The notes beneath the pieces are model-generated. The model was not told where the DNA came from. It ran no database searches and was given only the letters and a program-made list of their open reading frames with translations. The translations under genes were made by a program, and so were the position numbers. Shown piece after piece: positions 1-5,034 of a stretch of DNA of 6,990 nt. Origin of the DNA: Phycisphaerales bacterium (lineage in GTDB: Bacteria > Planctomycetota > Phycisphaerae > Sedimentisphaerales > Anaerohalosphaeraceae); contig DSDR01000252.1 in assembly GCA_011048645.1 (NCBI GenBank), positions 1 through 6,990 on the forward strand, in the 5' to 3' direction. Each line of letters opens with the position of its first letter. Position 1 is the first letter of the stretch.

Positions 1-497
1 ACCGGAAAGCCCAGTTCCATGGCAATGGCCTCGGCTTGTTCGACGGTGTAGGCCGGTTGGCTGCGGGGCACTTCCACGCCCAGTCGTGCCATCGTCTTTT
101 TGAATTCGATCCGATCCTCCCCGCGTTCAATCGCGTCAAGCTGGACGCCGATGACTTTCACGCCGTGTTTTTCAAGCACGCCCGCTTTGTTCAGTTCCGA
201 CGCCAGGTTCAGACCCGTCTGCCCGCCCAGGTTCGGCAGCAAGGCGTCGGGACGTTCTTTGGCGATAATCTTGGTCAGCGATGCGACATTTAGCGGTTCG
301 ATATAGGTCTGGTCGGCCATCCCCGGATCGGTCATAATTGTCGCGGGGTTGGAATTGACCAGAACAATTTCGTAGCCCAGTTTGCGCAGCGCCTTACAGG
401 CCTGCGTGCCCGAGTAGTCAAACTCACACGCCTGACCGATGATGATGGGGCCGGAACCGATGATCAAAACCTTGTGGATGTCGTCCCGTTTGGGCAT
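1..497 (-). CDS. carB: Carbamoyl-phosphate synthase large chain, N-terminal part (gene runs off the left edge)
   Basis: The large subunit of carbamoyl-phosphate synthase makes carbamoyl phosphate from bicarbonate, ATP and glutamine-derived ammonia for pyrimidine and arginine synthesis in the cytoplasm. Only the first 165 codons are present, covering the start of the carboxyphosphate (first ATP-grasp) half. The protein begins MPKRDDIHKVLIIGSGPIII and continues with GQACEFDYSGTQACKALR, VNSNPATIMTDP and LPNLGGQTGLNLA, all hallmark CarB N-terminal motifs. The family is about 1,070 residues, so most of the gene lies outside. The ATG at 495-497 is set by AGGAGA at 505-510 with 7-nt spacing and by matching the usual CarB N-terminus. 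The gene has its own promoter and no carA directly upstream, so carA must be elsewhere or downstream. Identity is very secure. Confidence 0.97.
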   Translation of the reverse strand, partial: MPKRDDIHKVLIIGSGPIIIGQACEFDYSGTQACKALRKLGYEIVLVNSNPATIMTDPGMADQTYIEPLNVASLTKIIAKERPDALLPNLGGQTGLNLASELNKAGVLEKHGVKVIGVQLDAIERGEDRIEFKKTMARLGVEVPRSQPAYTVEQAEAIAMELGFP

Positions 498-546
498 ATA
501 GTATTCTCCTGTTTAGTCCGTACTTTCAGTGTTAATAATGCGGATA

Positions 547-561
547 ATAAGCATTGCTTAT
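547..561. repeat. Palindrome in the carB leader
   Basis: ATAAGC-ATT-GCTTAT is a perfect 6-bp inverted repeat around a 3-bp centre. It lies about 13 bp downstream of the predicted carB transcription start, so it could be a repressor site or a small RNA hairpin. It has no T-run and is not a terminator. The function is unknown. Confidence 0.4.
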
Positions 562-580
562 GCGGCTTACGAGTTGATAA

Positions 581-609
581 ATTAGAAATGAAAACCGACT
601 GAAAGTCAA
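581..609 (-). promoter_or_regulatory. Sigma-70-type promoter of carB
   Basis: Read on the minus strand, TTGACT (604-609) is followed after exactly 17 bp by TCTAAT (581-586). Both hexamers are close to consensus. Transcription would start near 574, giving a carB leader of about 75 nt that contains the palindrome at 547-561 and the Shine-Dalgarno at 505-510. Confidence 0.7.
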
Positions 610-762
610 CCGATAATTTTACGCCGCCGGGGCTTGCGACCCGTGAACGTACAGCAAAATACAAATTGATGCGCCGAAATACCAGTATCGAACGATGAGT
701 CTGCTCACGGGCGCTAAAACGCACGCATTGCCGAAATCACAAGGCAAAGCGAATACGCAAAT

Positions 763-791
763 TTGCCCATACAAAAAAGAGTCTTTATGTA
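763..791 (+). promoter_or_regulatory. Candidate promoter of trpR-trpB2 (weak)
   Basis: TTGCCC (763-768), a 17-bp spacer and TATGTA (786-791). The -10 is a poor match, but it overlaps the palindrome at 788-805, which is the expected arrangement for a repressed promoter. An alternative with better hexamers, TTGCCC (883-888), 17 bp, TACTAT (906-911), sits on top of the trpR start codon and would begin transcription inside the gene. Confidence 0.3.
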
Positions 792-805
792 TCCAATAGG
801 ATACA
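788..805. promoter_or_regulatory. 18-bp palindrome, candidate TrpR operator
   Basis: TGTATCC-AATA-GGATACA is a perfect 7-bp inverted repeat around a 4-bp centre, about 105 bp upstream of trpR. The outer TGTA...TACA resembles the outer bases of the E. coli trp operator (GTAC...GTAC half-site ends), but the inner bases differ and the site is shorter. It is the only strong palindrome between 610 and 909. Autoregulation of trpR-trpB2 through this site is an inference. Confidence 0.45.
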
Positions 806-909
806 CATATAGGTCGCAAACCAGCCGGTTCTAAGCGAAAAGAATAATTTTCCTTCTTTTTTCCGGAATAGCACTTTACTTTTTGCCCTGTCTTTTTTAA
901 GTTGTTACT

Positions 910-1209
910 ATGTCCAGAAACAAAAAAGTCATAAACCCCTCTTATATTAAGGAAATTTGTTCCGTGCTGTGTCGCATTCAGCAGCCTGAACAGATGCAGC
1001 GTTTTCTGGAGGAAATCTTAACGCCGGCGGAGCGAAATGACCTGGCTTTGCGATGGGAATTGATGAGGCAATTGGCCGAGGGCGTGCCCCAGCGTCAAAT
1101 CGCCGAACAGTTGGGTGTGAGTTTGTGCAAAATTACCCGTGGTGCAAGGATACTCAAACAGAACGATTCGTTCAGTAAACAGTTTTTATACCCAGGAGAT
1201 ACCCAATGA
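910..1209 (+). CDS. trpR: Trp repressor family transcriptional regulator
   Basis: A 99-residue TrpR-family protein. In characterised members, tryptophan binding activates a dimer that blocks trp promoters. The core aligns without gaps to E. coli TrpR: LTPAER matches LTPDER (Thr38 and Arg48 align with Thr44 and Arg54), and KITRG at 74-78 matches TITRG, with Arg77 at the Arg84 ligand position. These are tryptophan-contact residues, which favours a true TrpR over the YerC/YecD paralogues that lack the TRG motif. The Ser88 position is Ile. Residues 11-36 form the N-terminal helical arm, so the start must be near 910, although no Shine-Dalgarno precedes this ATG. The TGA overlaps the trpB2 ATG (ATGA), so the two genes are co-transcribed and probably translationally coupled. 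Confidence 0.87.
   Translation: MSRNKKVINPSYIKEICSVLCRIQQPEQMQRFLEEILTPAERNDLALRWELMRQLAEGVPQRQIAEQLGVSLCKITRGARILKQNDSFSKQFLYPGDTQ
1194..1198 (+). promoter_or_regulatory. Ribosome binding site of trpB2 inside trpR
   Basis: AGGAG lies in the last codons of trpR, 7 nt before the ATG at 1206. It fixes the trpB2 start and lets trpB2 be translated strongly even though trpR itself has no visible Shine-Dalgarno. Confidence 0.75.
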
Positions 1210-2594
1210 ACCGAAAAATATTGCTGGATGAAAAAAACATCCCCCGTCAATGGTATAATCTGGCCGCGGATTTGCCGAATCCCCCTTTGCCCCCGTTGGG
1301 GCCGGACGGTAAACCCATCAGCCCTGATATGTTGGCGCCCGTGTTTCCGATGAATATTATCGAGCAGGAAGTCAGCACGCAGCGCTGGATCGATATCCCC
1401 GAAGAAATTCTCGATATCTTGTATCGGTGGCGTCCTGCGCCTCTGCGACGGGCAGTGTACCTGGAGCGATATTTGGACACACCGGCTAAGATTTATTACA
1501 AGGATGAGAGCACCAGTCCTCCCGGCAGTCATAAGCCAAACACCGCCGTCGCTCAGGCCTGGTATAACAAGCAGTTCGGCATCAAACGGCTGACCACAGA
1601 GACCGGGGCGGGCCAGTGGGGTTCGGCGTTGGCGTTTGCGTGCGCTCTGATCGGGCTGGAGTGCAAAGTTTTTATGGTGCGCATCAGTTTTGACCAGAAG
1701 CCGTTCCGCAAGTTGATGATGCAGGTCTGGGGCGGCAATTGCGTTGCCAGTCCGAGCACGGAGACCCAGTCCGGACGTGCCATTCTTGAAAAGTATCCCG
1801 ACACCCCCGGCAGTTTGGGCATCGCCATCTCCGAGGCGGTTGAGCAGGCGGTAAACGACCCCAGCGGCACGACCCGCTACTCGCTGGGCAGCGTGCTGAA
1901 CCATGTGATGCTGCATCAAACCATCATCGGGCTGGAAGCCAAGGCCCAGCTCCGGAGCATCGGCGAAAAAACGCCGGATATTGTCATCGGCTGTGCCGGC
2001 GGCGGAAGCAATTTCGCGGGGTTGGCCTTTCCGTTTACCGCTGACAAGATCAATGGCGCCGAGATTGAGATTATTCCCGTCGAACCGTCCGCCTGTCCGA
2101 CGCTGACCCGGGCGCCGTTTGCCTATGACCACGGCGATACGGCCTGTATGACGCCGCTGTTGGCGATGTTCAGTCTGGGGCATGATTTTGTCCCGCCGCC
2201 GATTCATGCCGGCGGTCTGCGCTACCACGGCATGGCGCCGCTGGTCAGCCAGTGCTGTGTCGAGGGGCTTCACAAACCTCGCGCCATCGATCAGGTCGAA
2301 TGTTACGAAGCGGCATTGACCTGGGCGCGCACCGAAGGGTTTATCTGTGCTCCCGAAACCAGCCATGCGATCGCTGCGACCATTCAGGAAGCCAAAAAAG
2401 CCAAAGAAGAAGGTAAAGAAAAGACCATTTTATTCAGTTACAGCGGACACGGCCTGATGGATTTGTCCGGCTATGACGCCTTTATGTCCGGCAAACTGAC
2501 CCCTTACAGCCTGCCCGACGAAATGCTCGAAAAGACCGAGGCCTGCCTGAAAACCCATCCGCAAGCGCCGATTCGCAAGAGCGGAAAATGGTAA
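1206..2594 (+). CDS. trpB2: Tryptophan synthase beta chain, type 2 (TrpB2), stand-alone
   Basis: A PLP enzyme that condenses indole with serine (O-phosphoserine in some archaeal TrpB2) to make tryptophan. At 462 residues it is longer than TrpB1 (about 400) and typical of TrpB2, with the extended N-terminus rich in proline (residues 20-40). GSHKPNT at 107-113 holds the PLP lysine, Lys110. ETGAGQWG at 132-139 carries the catalytic Glu132. GCAGGGSN at 262-269 binds the PLP phosphate, and SGHG at 413-416 is the C-terminal cofactor loop. All key residues are intact. No trpA lies on either side. TrpB2 lacks the features used to bind TrpA, so the likely role is salvage of free indole under control of the upstream TrpR. 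A strong terminator follows 66 bp after the stop. Confidence 0.95.
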   Translation: MNRKILLDEKNIPRQWYNLAADLPNPPLPPLGPDGKPISPDMLAPVFPMNIIEQEVSTQRWIDIPEEILDILYRWRPAPLRRAVYLERYLDTPAKIYYKDESTSPPGSHKPNTAVAQAWYNKQFGIKRLTTETGAGQWGSALAFACALIGLECKVFMVRISFDQKPFRKLMMQVWGGNCVASPSTETQSGRAILEKYPDTPGSLGIAISEAVEQAVNDPSGTTRYSLGSVLNHVMLHQTIIGLEAKAQLRSIGEKTPDIVIGCAGGGSNFAGLAFPFTADKINGAEIEIIPVEPSACPTLTRAPFAYDHGDTACMTPLLAMFSLGHDFVPPPIHAGGLRYHGMAPLVSQCCVEGLHKPRAIDQVECYEAALTWARTEGFICAPETSHAIAATIQEAKKAKEEGKEKTILFSYSGHGLMDLSGYDAFMSGKLTPYSLPDEMLEKTEACLKTHPQAPIRKSGKW

Positions 2595-2660
2595 CCGGCT
2601 CACTGCAATAGCACACGCAGGCACGATGCCCGCGAAAATATTGACGATGATGTCAGGGAT

Positions 2661-2691
2661 AAAACAACCCGCCTTGGTGCGGGTTTTTTTT
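2661..2691 (+). terminator. Rho-independent terminator of trpR-trpB2
   Basis: AACCCGC (2666-2672), a 6-nt loop, and GCGGGTT (2679-2685) form a perfect 7-bp stem running into an uninterrupted T-run to 2691. An A-rich flank on the left could let it work weakly in the other direction. Confidence 0.9.
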
Positions 2692-2723
2692 GTTGGCGGG
2701 CGACAAAAAATGCATTTTCGGGG

Positions 2724-2751
2724 TTGATTTTGAGAAAAGAAATGGTAAAAT
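2724..2751 (+). promoter_or_regulatory. Promoter of tRNA-Tyr
   Basis: TTGATT (2724-2729), a 16-bp spacer and TAAAAT (2746-2751), with an extended -10 TG at 2743-2744. The predicted start near 2758 is about 7 nt before the mature tRNA 5' end, a good fit for a single-tRNA unit. Confidence 0.75.
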
Positions 2752-2764
2752 ACTGTATTCAACA

Positions 2765-2847
2765 GGGTCGGTGCCCGAGTGGCTAAAGGGGATGGACTGT
2801 AAATCCATTGGCGAGAGCCTTCGTTGGTTCGAATCCAACCCGGCCCA
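2765..2847 (+). tRNA. tRNA-Tyr (anticodon GTA)
   Basis: A class II tRNA with a complete cloverleaf. The acceptor stem is GGGTCGG (2765-2771) with CCGGCCC (2840-2846), with one G-T pair. The D stem is CCC/GGG (2774-2776 with 2788-2790). The anticodon stem is ATGGA/TCCAT with loop CTGTAAA, placing anticodon GTA at 2799-2801. A long variable arm (2809-2822) and T arm GTTGG-TTCGAAT-CCAAC (2823-2839) follow, and the discriminator base is A2847. CCA is not encoded, so it must be added after transcription. It has its own promoter and terminator. Confidence 0.97.
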
Positions 2848-2852
2848 ATTGT

Positions 2853-2887
2853 CAAAACGCGGTTTTTAAGCCAAAAACCGCGTTTTG
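2853..2887 (+). terminator. Terminator of tRNA-Tyr (perfect 15-bp hairpin)
   Basis: The arms 2853-2867 and 2873-2887 are exact reverse complements around a 5-nt loop (AAGCC). The GC core is CGCGG/CCGCG, flanked by A-runs and T-runs on both sides, so it could act in either orientation. It sits 5 bp after the tRNA 3' end. Confidence 0.8.
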
Positions 2888-3014
2888 TATAGGGCAAAGT
2901 GAATCCACAGCGTATAAAACCGTGGCATATCGGGAAGCGAATCCGGCCCGGCACACCGCGTACCCGGCGGATTTAAGTTATCAATCGGTCGCTTGTCCTG
3001 ATCAATTTACTGCA

Positions 3015-3776
3015 ATGGCACAAATGCGAAAACCGTGGACTCGTGAGGAGTTGATCTTGGCGTTTAATCTTTATTGCCGGACGCCATTTGGGAAAATCCA
3101 TTCCACTCATCCTGCTGTCGTTGAATTGGCAAAGTATATTGGACGAACGCCCAGTGCGGTCAGTATGAAGATGTGTAATTTTGCCACCCTTGATCCGGCC
3201 CAGCAAAAACGCAATATAAAAGGACTGGCACACGGGAGCAAGCAAGACTTTCTTATCTGGGAGGAGTTTAATGAGAACTGGGAAGGACTGGCACTCCAAA
3301 GCCAAACGGTATTGTCTCGGCTGAATATTCACACCGAATCAGAGGCCGCTCTTGACCGAGAGTTTGCAGAGACAGAAACTTCACGGACAGTTCGCGCCCG
3401 GCTGGTACAGCGTTTTTTCAGGGATGCGGTACTGTCCAGCTATGATTACACCTGTGCAATGTGCCATCTGAAAATATTGCCGTTGTTAAATGCCAGTCAT
3501 ATCGTTCCTTGGTCTAAAGATAAATCACTCCGCGCCAATCCACGGAACGGACTGTGCCTTTGCGCTCTTCATGACCGTGCATTTGACAGAGGCCTTATCA
3601 CTGTTGCCAATGATAACCGTATATTGGTTTCTTCTCGACTTAAAGCCCAAAAACCCTGTTTGCTCCATCAGGCCGCATTTGAATCAATCGAAGGCAAACC
3701 TATTCTTTTGCCCCATAAATTCAAGCCTGATGCGAAGGCTATCGAATATCATCGGGATATGATATTCTTGTCGTGA
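3015..3776 (+). CDS. HNH endonuclease, predicted restriction endonuclease type
   Basis: A 253-residue protein with two parts. Residues 4-65 (RKPWTREELILAFNLY..., ending in IGRTPSAV) form a helical DNA-binding-like domain typical of this family. Residues 125-200 form the HNH nuclease: a CxxC zinc pair at Cys147/Cys150, ASHIVPW with His162, NPRNGL with Asn178, and LHDRAFDRGL with His186. All nuclease residues are present, so it is probably active. The frame stays open upstream into the tRNA, but that part is not protein-like. Relatives begin just before the RKPWTREEL block, which selects ATG 3015 or 3024. Neither has a Shine-Dalgarno and no clear promoter is seen, so expression may be weak or by read-through. 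It is convergent with a C-protein-like gene. The biological target is unknown: defence nuclease or selfish element are both possible. Confidence 0.88.
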   Translation: MAQMRKPWTREELILAFNLYCRTPFGKIHSTHPAVVELAKYIGRTPSAVSMKMCNFATLDPAQQKRNIKGLAHGSKQDFLIWEEFNENWEGLALQSQTVLSRLNIHTESEAALDREFAETETSRTVRARLVQRFFRDAVLSSYDYTCAMCHLKILPLLNASHIVPWSKDKSLRANPRNGLCLCALHDRAFDRGLITVANDNRILVSSRLKAQKPCLLHQAAFESIEGKPILLPHKFKPDAKAIEYHRDMIFLS

Positions 3777-3873
3777 TCGCTACAGCTTTGTATTATTTCT
3801 GTCCACGCATGAGTAACCCCATCGACCCAAACCAGACAGACGAAGGATTCGTGTGCTGCCTTTCATATCTGAA

Positions 3874-4122
3874 TCATCGGTTTTTTATCCCGAATAGATC
3901 GCTTTTGAAAAAATCCTGAAGGGTATATCCCAGTGCGGCCGAAATTTTGGCCAATGAGTTAATGGAAATATTGCGTCTTCCGTTTTCGACGCTGTTGATG
4001 TATGTGCGGTCCAAGTCCGCAAGCATGGCCAGTTTTTCCTGGCTCAGGCCGCGTTGATTTCGCAGTTCTTTGATTCGCAGACCGATTCGCACTTGAATCG
4101 ACTCGCCGTTTTTTCGGGACAT
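3874..4122 (-). CDS. XRE-family regulator resembling restriction-modification controller (C) proteins
   Basis: An 82-residue protein consisting almost only of a helix-turn-helix domain. GLSQEKLAMLADLDRTYINS spans helices 2-3 (residues 25-44), followed by VENGRRNISINSLAKISAALG and a DFF ending. The order LDRTYI, ENGRRN, SINSLAKI, ALG and DFF, and the length of about 80, match C proteins such as those of the PvuII and EcoRV class, which first activate and then repress their own operon. The start is ATG 4122, since GGAGG (4128-4132) lies 5 nt upstream. An in-frame ATG at 4140 would place that Shine-Dalgarno inside the gene. The operator at 4164-4189 strongly supports the C-protein reading. No restriction or methylase gene follows on the same strand in the window; the next gene is the convergent HNH nuclease. 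It could otherwise be a generic XRE regulator. Confidence 0.88.
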   Translation of the reverse strand: MSRKNGESIQVRIGLRIKELRNQRGLSQEKLAMLADLDRTYINSVENGRRNISINSLAKISAALGYTLQDFFKSDLFGIKNR

Positions 4123-4127
4123 CGTAA

Positions 4128-4132
4128 CCTCC
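4128..4132 (-). promoter_or_regulatory. Shine-Dalgarno deciding the C-protein start
   Basis: GGAGG on the minus strand, 5 nt before the ATG at 4122. It excludes the longer start at 4140 and shows the transcript has a leader. Confidence 0.8.
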
Positions 4133-4163
4133 AAGAACAATTCACAGCATCATCGCGAATATC

Positions 4164-4189
4164 GACCATACATCAACGGACTATGAGTC
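4164..4189 (-). promoter_or_regulatory. Tandem C-box operator upstream of the C-like regulator
   Basis: On the minus strand, the distal box GACTCATAGTC (4179-4189) is a perfect GACT-N3-AGTC palindrome. After a 4-bp gap, CGTT (4175-4178), comes a second 11-bp box GATGTATGGTC (4164-4174) with 5 of 8 arm positions matching. This is the known architecture of C-protein operators: two 11-bp boxes 4 bp apart, a strong distal box and a weaker proximal one, with a -35-like element (TTGATG) in the gap and proximal box. The proximal edge is 41 bp from the start codon. The site also lies between two divergent genes. Confidence 0.75.
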
Positions 4190-4204
4190 ACGTAGGGGGG
4201 GTAT

Positions 4205-4226
4205 CAAAAAAAGGAATCTTTTTTTG
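4205..4226. repeat. AT-rich inverted repeat between the C-like regulator and the LOG gene
   Basis: CAAAAAAAG (4205-4213), loop GAAT, CTTTTTTTG (4218-4226): a perfect 9-bp stem made mostly of A-T pairs, next to a run of seven G (4195-4201). It is too weak for a standard terminator stem but could bend DNA or weakly insulate the divergent promoters. Confidence 0.4.
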
Positions 4227-4277
4227 TCCGAAATAAGGTTGTTTGGAAAATTTGAACAATCGGGGCCATTTGGACGA

Positions 4278-4283
4278 TATAAT
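4278..4283 (+). promoter_or_regulatory. -10 element of the LOG operon promoter
   Basis: A perfect TATAAT lies 49 bp before the LOG start codon. The best -35-like hexamer, TTGAAC (4252-4257), has a 20-bp spacer, which is too long, so either the -35 is degenerate or an activator helps. Transcription would start near 4290. Confidence 0.5.
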
Positions 4284-4332
4284 GGCACTGTGTGTTTTTC
4301 GATAAGATCATCTCGTAATTTCGGAGCGATCA

Positions 4333-5034
4333 ATGACAGAATACAGTACGATGCGGGACGAGACCTGGCGGGTGTTTCGGATTATGGCCGAGTTTGTGGA
4401 AGGATTTGACGAGCTGGCCCATATTGGACCGGCAGTATCTATTTTTGGCTCGGCGCGGGAAACCGAAGGCAGCCGCTATTACAATCTGACGGTGGAAACG
4501 GCCCGCCAGATCGGCAAGGCCGGCTTTGCAGTCATCACCGGCGGCGGCGGCGGACTGATGGAAGCGGCCAATCGCGGCGCCCGCGAGGCCGGAGTCAAAA
4601 GCGTCGGGTTGAATATCGAACTGCCGCACGAGCAGGTTCCCAACAAATACCAGAACATGTCGCTGCAATTTCGCTATTTTTTCTGTCGGAAGGTGATGTT
4701 TCTCAAATACGCCCACGGCTTTGTGGTGATGCCCGGCGGATTCGGCACGATGGACGAGTTTTTCGAGTCGCTGGTGCTGATCCAGACGCTCAAGCAGGCC
4801 TATTTCCCGGTGGTGTGCATGGGGCGGGACTTTTGGCAGAGCCTGATCGATTGGATTGAACAGGTCATGCTGCAAAAACATCAATATATCGGCCCGGACG
4901 ATATGAAGCTGTTTGCTCTGACCGACGATCCGGAAGAGGCCGCCCAGATTATCGTGGACTTTCACAACAAAAACGGCCGCAGCGGCCTGCGGCTGCCGTC
5001 CGGAATCCGAGACGCGGACAATGGACTGCAATAA
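4333..5034 (+). CDS. LOG family protein (cytokinin riboside 5'-monophosphate phosphoribohydrolase-like)
   Basis: A 233-residue Rossmann-fold protein of the LOG/TIGR00730 family, often mislabelled lysine decarboxylase. Characterised members hydrolyse N6-substituted or plain nucleoside 5'-monophosphates to the free base and ribose 5-phosphate. Visible motifs are FGSAR at 38-42, GGGGGLMEAANRG at 70-82, the catalytic Arg119-Lys120 region (FCRK), and PGGFGTMDE at 134-142 with catalytic Glu142. All are intact, so activity is likely. The ATG at 4333 is chosen because GGAG (4323-4326) lies 6 nt upstream; a second in-frame ATG at 4351 lacks one. Its TAA overlaps the next start by one base (TAATG), indicating an operon. 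In bacteria the natural substrate is usually unknown. Confidence 0.93.
   Translation: MTEYSTMRDETWRVFRIMAEFVEGFDELAHIGPAVSIFGSARETEGSRYYNLTVETARQIGKAGFAVITGGGGGLMEAANRGAREAGVKSVGLNIELPHEQVPNKYQNMSLQFRYFFCRKVMFLKYAHGFVVMPGGFGTMDEFFESLVLIQTLKQAYFPVVCMGRDFWQSLIDWIEQVMLQKHQYIGPDDMKLFALTDDPEEAAQIIVDFHNKNGRSGLRLPSGIRDADNGLQ

Larger units (their letters stand above)
610..909. other. Intergenic region between the divergent carB and trpR genes
   Basis: About 300 bp without a convincing gene. Short open frames on the minus strand here lack Shine-Dalgarno sites and family-like sequence. What it does hold is the palindromic operator candidate at 788-805, a weak promoter candidate at 763-791, and a T-rich stretch (847-898) just before trpR. 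Nothing recognisable appears between 610 and about 760. Confidence 0.5.

Noticed and set aside
464..819. Two overlapping minus-strand open frames in the carB-trpR gap
   Set aside because: One overlaps the carB start and the other crosses the palindrome region. Neither has a ribosome site or recognisable sequence.
1095..2366. 423-codon open frame on the minus strand
   Set aside because: It lies wholly antisense to trpR and trpB2, has no family-like motifs and no ribosome binding site. The opposite strand encodes clearly conserved enzymes.
2808..3014. Extended N-terminus of the HNH protein beginning inside tRNA-Tyr
   Set aside because: This stretch overlaps the tRNA and its terminator hairpin. 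The family starts just before the RKPWTREEL block, so ATG 3015 or 3024 is used.
2840..4140. Search for a downstream copy of the tRNA-Tyr 3' end as an attachment site
   Set aside because: No repeat of the T-arm/acceptor sequence was seen by eye up to the LOG operon, and no integrase is present.
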